Origin: Euglena gracilis
Taxonomy: Eukaryota; Euglenida; Euglenophyceae; Euglenales
DNA: 64,000 nt
Assembly (NCBI GenBank): GCA_039621445.1
Contig: CP154955.1
Span: forward strand, 23,770,064-23,834,063
Direction: 5' to 3'
Each line of letters starts with the position of its first letter. Within the stretch, counting starts at the first letter, position 1. The translations under genes were made by a program, and so were the position numbers. The notes under the pieces are model-generated. The model had not been told where the DNA came from. It did not search any database and saw nothing but the letters and a program-made list of their open reading frames with translations. This document shows positions 1 through 13,752 of the stretch, piece after piece.

Positions 1-535
1 GCTGGAACGCTCAGGCTGTTACAAACGGCTTTGAACCCTTCCTCTTCCTAGTTCCCCTCGGCACACCCATACTGACTGACCTTGGTTTCTGACCACACCT
101 GTGTGTTGTTCTTTCCCTCCCTTTCTTTATCATCTGAGGCTTTAGCTTCCACCCTGTATGTTGCACATATGTGTGTCCTCTGATGTGTTTTTTTTGCAAC
201 ATTTGTGTGCCGACCATCCGTGAGGAATACAACAGCAGAGAAGGATTTCCTTTGTTTGCATGGTTTCCTGGATATTTCGTTCTGATGAACTGGGGCCACC
301 AGGGGGGTGACCATCATTACTCCGCTTTTGGTGGCCCTTTCCAACCGTGGAGGATATTCTTGGCATTTCCTGGTCTCATATTGATTGGGTTGCAGGGAGG
401 AGGGACGAGGTGAAGGGGGCAAAATCAACCAAGAGGGGCAAATATGCCAGTGGGAAGGCAAAGTGTAAGCCTTTTGCTGTTTTTATTTTTATGATTTTGG
501 TGAAATTTGCGGAGGGTGTGGGTGTGGGTGTGGGC

Positions 536-630
536 GTGAGTGAGTGAGTGAGTGAGTGAGTGAGTGAGTGAGTGAGTGAGTGAGTGAGTGAGTGAGTGAG
601 TGAGTGAGTGAGTGAGTGAGTGAGTGAGTG
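536..630. repeat. (GAGT)n microsatellite
   Basis: About 24 uninterrupted tetranucleotide units, preceded by GTGTGG units and followed by (GT)n. Confidence 0.95.
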
Positions 631-1781
631 TGTGTGTGTGTGTGTCAGTTTTTTTTTAAGTTTTGTGACCCAGGGAGTGTTGGTCCTGGCAAAGCCTCCT
701 CTTGGGGTCGTACTGGTGGGTGCCTTGCCAAAGGCGGGGGTTTCCTCTATTTTTTTGGTCTCTAGAATTGACCTCTCCAAAGTAGGTCCCCCTGGGTCCG
801 GACCCTCCCTCCCAGGTCCTCTGGTGTGAGTGTGTGTGCATGTGCATGTGTGTGTGTGTGTGCATGTGCACGTTTTTTTTTTCACAGCCGCTTTTCTGCT
901 GGGAAATGAAAATCGACTTGGAAAAGACCTGCTTTTGTACTAGATTCTTTTTATGTTTTTTTTTTTAATTTTTGGCCATCATTTTGCACATCACAAATCC
1001 CAGATGCTCCCGGAATTACAAGAATTGTAATTTTTGAAATGGTTTTTTTGGATTTGATTTTTTTTGCTTCACACGGACCACCAAATCGAATGAAATCAAA
1101 CTGTCTTTCAGTCTTTCCAACAGGTTTGAACAAAAACCATCAGTATATATGTAAAATGAAGGTCAGGGTATCCAAGCCAAAAACAATTTCAAAACAAGTT
1201 GAACTGCAATATGCCTCGGGGTCCAGATCAAATTCTTTAAAATCCTTTCATTATTTGCAACCACGTCAGCTGACTTCACCTGGGGAGATGGTTGTAGGTA
1301 GATGGGTGAGTTTTGGCCTGGGAAAAGGTTTCCATTTCCCTCTTCTAGGGGCCACCAAATGAATCCATGCCCCAGACCTTGTTTAGCATCCCAAGGGTTG
1401 GTGTAAAGCACCCTGGTGACAAGTTGTGCCAATCGTTTTTGGAGGGCTGGTGTGGAAAACCGAGTGGTGCTTTATGTCAACAAGAAAATGCGTGGATGAA
1501 TTACTGGAATTTTTTGAGGTAAGGTGTCGAATTGCGAGCACCTCTCCGACACACATGCATGTGTGATGCACATTCCACACAAACATTGCCTTTTCAATTT
1601 GCTGATGATTGTGCATGGATATTTATTGAGGTGGTATTCCATTTTTCAAATTTTCTTTCTCCCCCGGAGATGGATTTTTTTTCCAAGTTGGTTGAATTTT
1701 CTGAAACAGGTATCATTTGAAAAGTATTGGTTTATTTTTTTTGTTGCCCACCCCTCCTTGCACTGTTTGTTTTCCTGTCCA

Positions 1782-1783
1782 GA
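1782..1783 (+). other. Candidate spliced-leader acceptor before the AN1 gene
   Basis: A pyrimidine-rich run ends in CCAG just upstream of the ATG at 1791. In euglenids, mRNAs receive a short leader by trans-splicing at such sites. No leader gene lies in the window, so this is inference from position and sequence. Confidence 0.45.
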
Positions 1784-1790
1784 TCCAATC

Positions 1791-4700
1791 ATGGAAGCCC
1801 AGTTCGTGAAGAGAGGTATTTTCCAAAGGTGTGGCATATGTGGACAAAACCATGTGACCAACCCCAGGTGCCCGCTGTTCCGTCGGTGCCTGCAACCAGT
1901 ACGTTTACCTCCCGTACAAATGCGATCAGTGCCAGAGGCCTTTTTGCGAAGAGCACCGCCTGTACACCGATCACCAGTGTGAGTTTCATTCACAGGTATC
2001 CTTTCACTTTTTTCGCAGTTCAATGGACGAGTCTCCAACTCCCAGCAACAGCCAGTCGTTGAAGTGAATCTATCTATTATATTATATTATATATCTAATA
2101 TAATCTAATTGTCTTTATATCTACATCTATATATCTATATGTATTATATATCTATTTGGGCAGTTTTTCCCCCCAACTTGCACCCGTGTCCCCACCAAAA
2201 GTTACCACAATTTCTTTTGGAGGAGGCAGGTGCCAGAATTGTACACTAGTTGCCAGCTAACTCTTTGGTCGCGCCTAACCGCTCAAATGAGGAGATATGT
2301 TTTGTATTTCCTTGTTGGGAACTCCTTTGACTGTTTGGGGGGTTTTATTTTTAGGTTTTGGCGGATTTTGATTTCTATGATTTCCCCCCGCTTTTGTGAA
2401 TTTGTGAATTTTTTCTCAGCATTTTCTTTAATGTCCTTCTGTCCACCATAGGCGTTCTTCTGTGCCAGGGGGTAGGGCTCATACCTTTGAGTTTAAGGTT
2501 TCCCCCCGGGGGGGTGACTGACTGGTTTTTTTCGGAGTGATTGACTGGGTGACTGACTGGTTTTTTCGGAGTGATTGACTGGGTTTTTTTTTTTGGCTCC
2601 AGACCCCCTGGGAGACTGGCTCCAGACCCCCTAAGCCAGGAATGGCCGACAGTGGCCATCCGGCGCCGAAGGTGCCAAATTTTTTTTTGGGGGATACACA
2701 TTGATTTTGAGCCATTTTTGGCCAAGCGGTCAAAGATACTGACCCCCCACCCCCCACGAAGGGAGTGGGTGACTGGTTTTTGAAGATGACTGGAGAGTGA
2801 CCACCCTCCGGGGGTCAGCAAGCAATGGTCAGGTTATTCAGTCAAGGTTGGTTTTGTACAGGAGAAGGAAGGGGGGTCTGACTCCGAAGGGAAGGGGGGG
2901 GGGTCCGAGGCCCCCCTTCCCCTTCGGACCGGGGGGTTTTTTGGGACCCCCCCCCAGGAAACCAGAAATATTTTTATCCAGTGCTTTTGCCAGGGAAGAT
3001 GAAAATTTTGGTGTATTTTTGACCGATTTTCAAAAAAGTGTGTGAAAACATGGTTTTTGGGGATTACAGAGTTTCGTGTTGGAAAAGTTTTTTGGGGGGG
3101 TCAGAGGGAGGTCTGGCAATGGTGGGGTTGGGATCCTGCCCTAAATGTCCAGCGCAGAGTGCTTGAGTTCTCAAAAGGGATGGCAAGAGGGCTTTTGAGG
3201 GTTCCCCCCTCCGGAACCTTCAAGAAAAGATAATTTTTGATGGGTTTTTTTTGCACAGCCCAGTTGGGCGCCCTGCCGCAGGCTGTGTGGGTAGAAGACA
3301 TCCCTGCCCTCAGCTTAAACCGAAGCCCATTTTTAGGAGACCGAAGCCGACCGAAGCCCTTTTTTTGATTTTTTAAAATGAAATAGTCCATAATCAAAGA
3401 GATCGCTGGGTACCGAAAATATAGTCCTGGGACCCACCATCACGCCTCCAGGGCCAGCTGCCTGCTTGCCCCAAAATACCACCTGTTTTGGCACGTGTGT
3501 TTCCCATACAGCCCTGAGGGTCGGTGAGCTCTTGTCTCTTTAGAACTTACCGCCGAGAAAAAAAAGGGTGTCCGATCCCCCCCTCCAGGTTGGGGCAAGC
3601 AATGATGGAATATCACCATGGCCCCGGCGCTATTTCCGGATTCTTTTTCAGTGACGATCCTAGATGTGCGAAGCGCGCACATGCGTTTTACCCGAAGGCC
3701 CGAGTTTTTCAGCTGGCATTCAGGGGTCCAGAATGGGCAGGACAGCGCCGTTCAAATCTGCTATTTCATCCGGCTGATTCTCAGAGCAAAACAAAATATT
3801 GGTTTCGGTTTTTTCTGAAATCTGGAGGAAAAGTGCACTGTATTGAAAACATCGCCCAGACCAAATGGTCGCTGACCGCTGGTGGCCTTTGATCTCTTCT
3901 GTGTGCCATTTTGGCTCTTTGCGCACATTGTATTGGGGCTCGTTTGTGAGCCCAAACACACCATTTTTTGGTTGGTCGTTGTCAGAAAATTGATGTTATC
4001 CAAAAACGTCTCGAAAATGACATGAAAGGTTTGTCTGGCGAAATGAAGCATGGTGTAATTCCAAGCCTGACCCGAGATACCCAATTGAGGGACCCGAGAT
4101 GACCATTTCCCCAAATCCCCATCCCCAAATACACCGGTTTCGGGTCAATTTTTTTTGTCCATCCTTGGGATTACTCAGGATTTCCGGGAATTTTCGGGAT
4201 TTTGTGCGGTTTGGGGTAGGGTCAGGAGTATATGCGGGGATCTTCTGTCATTGGCTGGGTTTTTTCTTGACGATGATGTGCTGTGCTGTGCTGTGCTGTG
4301 CTCAGGTCAACAAGAATGTGCATGACATTCAATACTCCAACTTCTCACCCTCCCCCCCGGGGCCCCGCTCCTTTAAAATGGCTGAAAATGATTAGTCAAC
4401 ACCCTCAACCCGATTTTTTTTTGGGGCGACGGGTGGGGTGTCGCCAAAGACAATTTGACCCCCCCCTATCCCCCTGGGGGGCTAATACTCCATCCTCTGA
4501 ATATTTTTGGGCCATTTGTTCGCTTTGGATTTCGACCGAGAATTCTTGCATTTGAGACCCCCATCGACCCCCCCCCCCCCGTTCACCACCAACCAATTGA
4601 GGAGGTTTATTGGTTAATAAGTGGGATTTGGGTGGTTTGGGTGACTGTTTAATGCTTTTTCCTCCTCACCATGGGGTTTCCTGCCATTTTTGAACAAAGT

Positions 4701-7700
4701 CCAAAAAAAGTCCTCCTCCCTCGAGAATAACTCTGTTGTTTGGAGTTTTCACCAGCTTGAGTCAAAAAGATCCCTCTTTTCACCAAAATAAAAGCACAAC
4801 TTGTATGACTTTGTATCCGTTTTGCGCATTTATGTGGTTTTTAAAGCCAAAATTTTTGCCAGAAGTGGACATTTCAAAATACACCGGTGATTGTGATGAT
4901 TGGGCGGTTTGGCCCCAAAACTGATCTCTGTGACAGATGTAGCTTGGCAAGTGTGCAGGTCTTTCTGCTAACTTGTCTCCAGAAAGTGTGGCCTGTGTCT
5001 TTTCAAATAATTTTTTCTTCTGCTAGGCGATTGTACCCGTTTGCCCCAAGTGCTTGTTGCCAGTGACTGGGGAGGACAACACCATGAATTCAGGGTCTTT
5101 TTTTTTTTGTATTTAGATTTCATTTTCATTCATACCATAAATCAAACTGGTTTTTTTAAAAGATAAAGTCTGACCATGTTGCCGTCTCTTATCTGGACAG
5201 TGAGCAAGCATTGCTCTGCGTGATTTGATTTTTAATTTGTGTGTTACAGGTTTTTCCTCCAGAAAGGACAGTCCCATCTTTTTGTTGTCATCTCCAAAGC
5301 TGCCTATTCCTCTGGGGCAAAGTGGGGAGCAAGTGTTGAAGGCGCATATTGCCAGTGGCTGTGAGGTGAAGCCGACTGTACCTAAGCACAAGCCTTGTGG
5401 AGTTCTATCCAGGCTTTTTTTTTTTAAAAGTTGGAGGACCCCCACCCCTGGGTGGGTGGGTGGGTGGGTGGGTCCAGGCCGAATCTCTTGGGGGGGGGGC
5501 TGGACTAATGGTTCCCGGGGGGGATCCCTTTAGCATGTCTAGCTATTGCATGACCCGCGTGAAGTGCCGAAAATTTTTAACCCCAATTTCGCTGATGTTT
5601 TTTTGGAACGAGGTCAGCCAAAAAAAACACACATATTTCCACCTCGGTGCACAGCACCGGAGTAATTCTGTTTCCAGTCGGGGGGACCCGGACCTCCCCC
5701 CGAGGCAAGCACCTTTGATTTTGATGATGCTGGGCGATGCTGGGCGATGCTGGCATATTTTTTTCATATTTTGAAAATATTGATTGAATTCAACCCATTT
5801 TTAGGATAATGAGCAATATTTCACACACATCTCTCATGCTACACCCATTTTGGCTATTTTGGTTTAATTTTTGCCAATTTGGTCACTACAGTCCCAAAAT
5901 AGCAAACAATGCCCACAAAGATTGTGAAAAAAGTGATTTGAAATCACCGAAATGGCATAAACCGTCCAACAATGCCATAAACTAGCTCATATTGACCCAT
6001 TTGCCCATATCATCACAAAGTTGCCAAAAACTGGCAAAATTTGGCCAATTTTTGTCATTTTTTTTTGCCGAAGTGGAGGTTATTTCAAGCCATTTCAAGC
6101 CATTTTCATTTTGGTTGCTTTATTGGGCTTTTTGTGGGTATTTTTTTCCCCAGTATCCACCACTCCAATACTGCGTCGTGTCCAGCACCTGCAACCACTC
6201 CAGCATCTGTTTCCACTGCATACACTCCAGTATCTGCACCCATTGGCTCCCACCCTAGCCAACAAGAAGTCCAAAAATCAGATACTACATAAGATGCAGA
6301 TACTAGAGTGGATGTAGATACTGGACGAGATGTAGATACTGGAGTGGATGCAGGTTCTGGACAAGATGTAGATACTCAAGCAGTACTGGAATGGACGCCT
6401 TTACTGGACAAATTGCAAATACTGGAGTGTATGCAGGTATTATTTAGGTGCGGGTGCAGATACTGAGTGGATGGAGGTATTGGAGTGGATGCAGGTGTTA
6501 AAGCGGATGCATTGGATGCCGATACTGGACCAGATGAAGTGGATGCAGATACTGGTGCTGGATTTGCCAAAAAAGGGAGAACAAGAGGGGAAGATGTTTG
6601 TGGCCAATGGTCTAACAGTGGCTTTCCAACCAAGGTGGCCTCAAAGGGACCAAAGCAGTCAAAGGTGCAGGGGGGGGGTCCATGCCGAGTCCATATTTTG
6701 TGCTCACTCTGCATATTTAGGGCACATTTAGTGCATATTTCACTTTTTTTTGGCCAGAAAGCGCACATATTCTGAGGCAGGATTTTCCCGCTACATATTT
6801 TACCCATTCCTGCATATTTTCCACATATTTTCCGCATCTTGTTGGGGGATTCTGGATTTCTTCCAATTATTTTAGGTCAATTTCTTTCATTTGGGGGCCA
6901 TTTTCGACCTTTTTCTTGCCAATTTTGGCCCATTTTGGGCCAAAATGAGCCAGTGGGCCATTTTTGAGTCATGTTGGACAAATGTGGACCCTTTTGGTCA
7001 TTTTTGGCCACTGTTGTTGGCCATTTTTTGGGGGTTATTATTTTTGCTCATTTGGGCCGTTTTCCTTCCTTATTTGTTGAAAATGGCCGAAGATGGCCAA
7101 AAAAAAAACAGTCAAAACTGTAAAGTGGCATCCAGTAGGCTCGAAATTGGTCGTAAATGGTCCGAAAACAGCTGATTTTGGCCAGTTATGGGCAACAAAT
7201 AGTTCCAAAATGACCCAAAATGGGTTTAAATGATTTGCCCGTTGGGTGCCTGAACACCTCCAAATATGGCCCAATTCTGGAAAAATTGCTTCTTTTCTGC
7301 ATATTTTTCCGCATATTTAGCGCATATTCCCGCATATTTTAGCGCATATTTGGGGGGGGGGGGGGCTTTTTGCGCTATTCCCCCCCTGAAAAGTGGCCCA
7401 AACAAAAGCAATCAAAACCATATCTATTAGCAGCCACAAGCCAAAATGACCGAAAGCAGCCAAAAATGGGTTAACTTGGGCTGAAGTGGCCAAAAGTGGT
7501 CAAAAGTGGATGGGGTGGATGTTGGTGCTGTAGTGGACGCGGTGGAAGCGACATTTGAGTGGATGCAGGTACAGGAGAGGAGGTGCAGAAGGGCTCAAAG
7601 GCGATGCTGATGCTGAGCGATGCTGGGCCCAAGGGCATGGCTGATCAGAGGTGCTTGCCGGGGAAGGGGGATCTAGTGGTGTTTTTCCATTTCTGGCAAT

Positions 7701-10700
7701 CTGGACAGCAGGTGGACCCCCCCCCCAAGGTTCTCGAGCAAAATCTGGGCCGTAAATTCTTCTGGGAGGAATGCCTCGGTATGATTTTTGGGAGGTCCCA
7801 CGCCGCCTTGTTGGTGCCCCCCCGGGACCTTGAAGAAAAGCTTGATGCCCTCCTGCCAGAGCTCGCACCCCTTCCAAGTGATTTGCCATCAGTGCAAGGC
7901 TGTGTATTGTGTCAGGTGTGGTGTCAAAAGGCAGCAGTCAAAGTGCAAGGTTTCTGCCCCATTGCCAAAATGCCAATGTGAAATCGAATTGTTCCATTTC
8001 ATGGAATTATTTTGCTTATCCGATGCCACCAACCAGCACTTTTCCCCCCCAGCCAGCAGCCCCCCATCGAGTTGAAGTAAAGTCAGGGTCAGCCAAGTGC
8101 AGCTGGAAAGCTTTTTTCGCACAGTGGAATGCAGGGGGAATATGCAAGTTGCATAATTTGCATTTTTTTGCATAATCCAAGGTCTTGAAAAAATCATTTT
8201 TCTGCAGAATCACATTTTTTTTGCAGAATCAAAACGTTGTGAAAAGTCGAACTTTTGCATCTTTTTGCATATTTTGCCTTTCGAATTTTTTGGGGCGATT
8301 GCACAGCAGAATGCTCTGACTACCAGACAGCTGGAAGTTTCATACACACATTTCTGGACCATTTCACGTTAGAAGTAGTCGCCCTTCGCAACAATTAGGG
8401 GAAGTGCGACGGCAGGTTGGAGCCCCGTAAACCGTCGCTGCGGCCGGTCGTTTTTGAGAACGGAGGCAGCTGGCGGAGCGAAAAACGTCGTTTCCCGGGT
8501 GTTCATTACCAAAGTGGTTGTTTGTGTCTCCGGGGCGGTAACGGCTGCTTCTTGCGGACGCCCGCCACAGATAGATGCAATTGGGCAAACCAACCATGAC
8601 TTTTTGCAAGAAGTTTGCACCACGCTTTCTTTGGTATTGTAATTTCTGGTGCGTTTCTTGGCTTTCTTGGCTTTTTTTTGAAAGAGTGTTCAAGGCACTG
8701 TTTTGTTTGTGTTCCAGCCCAGCTGGACTCCCTCCTTTGCCAACGTGCGAAGTGCGGACCTTCACCCTGTCTGCATTCAAATCTTTGTGTTTCCGTTCTG
8801 TGTGCCCTCGCAGCCATCGCCTTCCAGAAGAGCACAGCTGCCCAGTGCCATTTGCAAAAGAACCGCGACGCTTTCCGAGGCTGCCTCCCTCCAGTGAAGC
8901 GGCCAAGCCAATGTCCAGCACTGCGCCCAGCGCCAGTGCAATTGGACCGAAGAATGTCCACATGGACGATCAAGTGCAGTTTTTTGTGCATCTCCCTGAA
9001 TTGACCACAGGCGTGTCATGCTGTGTTGTTGAGTCTTTGCTTCCTTTTGCCTGCTCCAATCTTCGAATCCATCATGTGATTTGTGGTCTTGCAACACACA
9101 AAAGTCTTTTATTTTCAAGCTCTGGTATTTGTGCCTGTCGTAATTTGTTCTAGGTTTCAGGGAATGCATCCGACAATGGGAATTGTCTATAAACAAATAC
9201 ATCATATTTCATGGATATGGACATGAAATCATGGATTTGTATAATTCTGATTGGTTACACATGGAAAGGAAAGCAGCTCCAACACACCGTTGTGCAAACA
9301 CAAATTTCAAGCATATGCACAAAAAACTGTTTTAGTGGATGGTACTCTGGGGGGAATCAAGCGGGAGGGCTCGCCCTGTTCTGGATTTAAGGTTTACTGA
9401 AGGAATGGGTGAAATCAGAGGCGAAAAATTACACCTGACAACCAACTTTTTGTCCACGTCACACTGCAAAAATGTTCGCATTTCCCCCAATTTGTTTGCA
9501 CTGCATCTCGAAATACCTACACACAACAACAATATTTTCTCTTTGCCAGAAATTTTTACACTTGGATCTGGTGGTTTTTTTTTTGCACAGTTGAACTTTG
9601 AAACTCCAGCTGGAATGGGTCTTTTTCTGTTGATGCAGTGTGAGGTGCTTTTGATGAGCAAAAAATAAAATAATGGAGTGCAACTGTTTTCAGAACAAGT
9701 GGAAATACGTTTGAGGCGCAGTGGAAAAATTTTTGCCACTCATGGGCAAATGCATTTCAAATTCTGACAGGTTGGGGCAAGTATTTTTGCCAGGGGTGGG
9801 CCTTCCGTATTTCCGGGGCGCCAACAGTCAAAATAGGTTTTAAAAAACAACATTTTGAAAATCAGCAAAAATGTCCGAATGTTTATTTACAGCATTTTGA
9901 AAATGAGCAAGAATGTCCGAATCCAAAAAAGTGCCAATATTAGCACGTACAGAATGAGGAAATTTTTGAAAAACAACATCTCAAAACAATCGCCATTTTG
10001 GGTCATTTTCGCCATTTCAGGGGGGTTTGGATCTCTTCCGAAGGGGGGCAATTTTCGGTTTCCCCCCAAAATCAAAAAGCGAGGTTTTTTGGGGGGGCTT
10101 ATTTTTGGGGAGGTTCAAAAGAGACACCCACCGTAAGGTTGGGAGAAACTCTGGGGTGGATTATCAAGTCAGTACACATGTACATGTGCGTATACAATTA
10201 GAAGTGGCAGCCTCACTTTTGTGGGACCATCCAGGGGGTCCCACAAGTGGGAAAAATGCGGGGATATTTGTTTGGGTTACCTTTTGAGGGTTAAAGGTGT
10301 TTGGGTTACCTTTTGAGGGTTAGGCAAAAAAAATAGCCGAAATTCACAGAATTTCGGTTTATAATTAGGCCCAAATTTTAATTCAGAAATGGTGGGAATT
10401 TGGGCCAAAATCGTGACCCTATATCCCTGTCCCATGCATTTTCCCACATTGCACGTGTGTGACCCCACAGAAGTGGAAGGCTACCATATATTTTTATTTT
10501 CCTGGTTTTCAATCCTGCTCCCTCGTAAGCTTCCTCTTTCCAGTTGTTGTCTTGTATAAATGCAGTAGTTTGGTCTTGGGCTGCCAGCATTTTTGCATCC
10601 ATTTTGTTGCATGCATTTTTTTTTAAAAAAATACCTTCTCTGATATGTGGTTTCAATTGGAGGTGAATCAAATGACAAAAAGCTGAATCCTAAGTCTTTT

Positions 10701-12565
10701 CCGCCCTTCCTCAGGCGCGAAGAAGCAGCCAGTGTGCATGCCCAAGAAATGGTCCGTCGGCAAAGTTGTGGATTGGCTCTGTGACCACTTCAAGATACCC
10801 AATACTACTCCTCAGCAGGTGTCGATTGAGCCGGGTTGTGGTTGTGAGTGGAGTGTGATCCTGATGCTGGAGATACATTGATGGTTTTTGACCAGGGTGT
10901 ATTGAATTCATGTATTGCCAGCGGGGAACCCGTCTGTGCATTCTCAGTTCAGTGCAGTTAAGATTATAAAATAGATGAAAAGGGATGAGAGCAGGATCTA
11001 AGGAGGGTGCACGGGGTTTAGGTGGGGGGTGTCCCCCCACATCCTCCCCCTCCTGGACTGGAGGAGGGGGTCCGGACAACCCTCCACCTGCCAAGGGGGG
11101 TCCAGACCGACCCCGGGGGGGTCACCCAGGACCCCAAAAAGCTCAAGTTTTTCCTTCCAGTGCTCTGCGCCAAAAAATTTGCATTTTTTGACAAATTTTT
11201 GCCAAAAATCGCCCAAATGGCACTTTTGAATGTTTGGGGCGGTCAGTTTTTTCCGGGTGCAAGCGCCAGGCCGAAAATCGGTCACCCTGACTTAGGTGGC
11301 CCCCCGCTCCTAGACCGGGGTGGGGGCCCGACAACCCCCCACCTGCCGTCATATCGAAGCCTGGAAGCCTGGATGAGAGGTTGCAAGTGGTCCCCTGATC
11401 CTCTTCAGCTCCAGATTTTGACACCCCAGATCCTTTGCAATAATTTGGAGGTAATTCACTGACATGTTTCTATTTTGGCATGTGACTCCCTACCCCCCTC
11501 CCCCTTGTTTGGCTAGTGCACGTTTTTATTTCGTAGTGTGAACAGATATAGGTCAAACACAAATCAGTCTTTTTTTCAAGTTGTTATTATACCCATTTAA
11601 AACCGCCCTAATCCTCCCTGGCAAATATTAGGGTAGTGCGTCTTTGTAGATTCTGCCTTTACCTGATGCAGAGGCATCGGTTTGTGACGGCGAACGTTCA
11701 AGCGCCACAAGTTCTCCCTGGCCACCCTTCCACTCCATCCGCTTCCTCCCGTTTGAGATTTGTTCGGAACGACAATTGGCCTGAACGATAGCACGTGCAA
11801 CTGCTACCGCAACGGTTTATTCCGCCGGCATTTCATTTCAATCCAAGCCCCGAAACCTTTCATGGATGACGTGGCTTCAGCATCGGGTGGGCGGGTGGGC
11901 CCAACCACATCACGCTCAGCCAGGCCAACACCGTGGCGGACAACGGCGCCCGCTTCCCGGACCAGCCTGGCAGGCAATTCAATTCTGGCAACGCATTTCT
12001 TTATGACACTGTGCACCGCGGGTGTCTCAAGAGTCACAGCCACCGTGCCAGAATGAAGGCAAATACGCCGGCCGAGCTCCGTTCAGCGGCCCGCCTGCCC
12101 GCCTGCCCCGGACGTGCGGCCGGCCGTCGTGCTCATCCCGGAGGAGTGGCTGTCCCTGCCGGCCCCGCCCGCCCCGCCCGCTGAGCCGGCGCCGCTGCCG
12201 TCGGGCCCCGGGCAGCGCTGCAGCGCGGAGGACCTCGGCCATCCATTCACTGAACGCTGCCCGCCCCCCCACCTGATGCCTGGGGGGAGGTTCATGGTAT
12301 ATTTCCGAGTTGGCCGAGTGGGTGGGCTTGGGTTGGCAGAAATTTCTCAGCGTTCTGAGAATGTGGGCGGGTGCGATGTGTTGTGTGTCAGTTCTCTCCT
12401 CCAGGCTCGGGGTTGGCGGGGATTTGAACAGAAGTAGGTCAGTAATTTCGGACCAGTAGGAAGTGCCAATCCCTTTCAAGTGCAATCAGTGAATCCGTGA
12501 CCTTGTCCCCGAGCGGCTGCGGAGCCAACTCATCCTCTGCCTCGGCCAGTAAAGAGGCTTCATAA
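1791..12565 (+). CDS. AN1-type zinc-finger protein with ubiquitin-like C-terminal part
   Basis: Resembles the ZFAND1/ZFAND2 and plant SAP11 family, stress proteins linked to ubiquitin, p97 and the proteasome. Exons: 1791-1815, 1868-1995, 5027-5094, 5263-5401, 7860-7915, 8814-~9022, 10715-10818, ~11881-12010, 12087-~12151 (or ~12199), 12490-12565. Phases close for the first five GT-AG introns. Finger 1 (from residue 12) is C-x4-C-x9-C-x2-C-x4-C-x2-H-x5-H-x-C. Next come a VPVCPKC linker and a LKAHIASGC segment, as in ZFAND2. Finger 2 keeps C-x9-C-x2-C-x4-C-x2-H-x5-H-x-C, but its first ligand appears to be His (HKPC). The exon at 8814 ends QVQFFVHLPE and the one at 10715 gives KKWSVGKVVDWLCDHF, the family's ubiquitin-like C-terminal signature. 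The last exon codes a Ser-rich tail ending KEAS-stop. Exons 8 and 9 are the least certain: their frame is supported by GC3, but the join from exon 7 is not phase-matched. The start is the first ATG after a pyrimidine-CAG acceptor. Confidence 0.82.
6180..6570. repeat. Degenerate minisatellite present in both orientations
   Basis: From 6290 to 6560 units of about 24 nt recur around GGATGCAGATACTGGAGT. The reverse-complement form (CTCCAGTATCTGCACC) lies just upstream at 6185-6250, so the two parts can fold together. A few units recur at 7505-7580. The region lies inside an intron of the AN1 gene. Confidence 0.75.
10992..11371. mobile_element. Family I TIR element (hAT-like MITE), copy 1
   Basis: Starts CAGGATCTAAGGAGGG, ends in an inverted counterpart ATCGAAGCCTG plus a short duplication, and is flanked on both sides by the same 8 bp, GATGAGAG (10984-10991 and 11372-11379). 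The interior has poly-C/poly-G blocks around a T-rich core with a conserved GTGCCCAAAATGGC-like segment, shared with the copies at 41.3, 45.4, 50.9 and 51.7 kb. No open reading frame of its own. Lies inside an intron. Confidence 0.85.
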
Positions 12566-13752
12566 CGCCCTGCCCCACGCTTTGTATGTGGCGGTTGAGG
12601 TTCAGGGCTCCCACGTGGCTACCAGCGAAACCAGAAGCGACACCTCGCAGTGGACGGGGGGGGGGGTCACGATCGGCAAATGCGGCAAAGGTGATGGTTC
12701 TTCACAACTGTTCGGTGCTTATCTCTGTAGTGTTAAACCTGTCAAATTTCAAGCCCATCCCAAGGTTTCTAATGGAAGTTCTAATGGAAGGTCGCAGAAG
12801 TCCTCAAAAAGTTTTTTTTCTCCCCCCGCTTATTTGGTGGTTCCAGTTCGGCGGTTTGTGCTGCGTTTGCGAGTCGTTCGTTGGCTGCGAGGGCGCCTTG
12901 CCATGGTGAGTGCATTTTGTGCACTCCTCTGCCATCGTTTCTTTTGTCTTCGACTTTGTCGAGCTTTCTCCCTTTCGATGTTTCGTGTAGAAATGCGATT
13001 TTGATGATTCTGGAACGATGGTGATTCGGAAATACAGCCAGAAGGTGTAGCAGCGATTTTATGGTTGATGCCTATTGACAGAGGCTACTTTTTTTTGCAA
13101 ACAAAGGAGTTTGGAATAGTTCAAGCAATCGCAAACTGGAATGACATTTGCCTGTGGGAATTTCTGCCAATGATTTGTCAAAATTTTTCAGGGCAGCAAA
13201 TTAGGTTCCATTAATATCCACTGGAATGCAGTAAAAATTTTGTTTAATGGAGCAGACTCAGGGGATGGATTTCTTGACGCTTGATCAATTGGTGAGCGAC
13301 CCTGATGGTTATTACGCTTTGACACCAAAATTCCAACAACCCAAATGGAAGGACTTTCTGACGAAATTGTCATCCACGAGGCATTGGGATGGCGGAATTC
13401 GAAAAGAAACAGCACGTTAAAAATAAGCAACAAAACGCAACACAACACAACACAACACAACACAACACAACACAACACAACACAACACAACACAACACAA
13501 CACAACACAACACAACACAACACAACACAACACAGCCAAACGTAAACAACACCCACGGCCAATTGCACAGCTCTTTGAAAATTGAAGTTCTTGCCATTGA
13601 GGCCAAAAAAGGCAACTCAAACATGAACTAGGAACCATAACGCCTTCAATCCCCTTATTGTCGACATTTTTTTGAGAGTTCTCAGAAGGCTGAAAATTTA
13701 TACCCTTCGTTGTTGTTTCTTTTCCTTCTCCCCCTCCCTATTCCCAAGGTTC
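12566..13752. other. Spacer between the AN1 and C2 genes
   Basis: Contains the 3' flank of the AN1 gene, a pentanucleotide (ACACA)n tract at about 13436-13533, and a pyrimidine-rich run ending CCCAAG at 13748 that could be the trans-splice acceptor of the next gene. A short open stretch at 12840-12905 has no family resemblance that I can name. Confidence 0.5.
13436..13533. repeat. Pentanucleotide (ACACA)n microsatellite
   Basis: About 20 nearly perfect copies of a five-base unit. It produces long open frames of low-complexity protein on both strands that are not genes. Confidence 0.95.

Larger units (their letters stand above)
1..1790. other. AT-rich spacer, no gene recognised
   Basis: No open frame here has the high third-position G/C of the real exons in this window. 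It holds a pure (GAGT)n tract at about 536-630, TG/TGCA repeats at 826-872 and T-rich runs. It could be intergenic or the tail of an intron of a gene beginning outside the window. The last 25 bases form a pyrimidine-rich stretch ending in CAG at 1782, nine bases before the next start codon. Confidence 0.5.
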
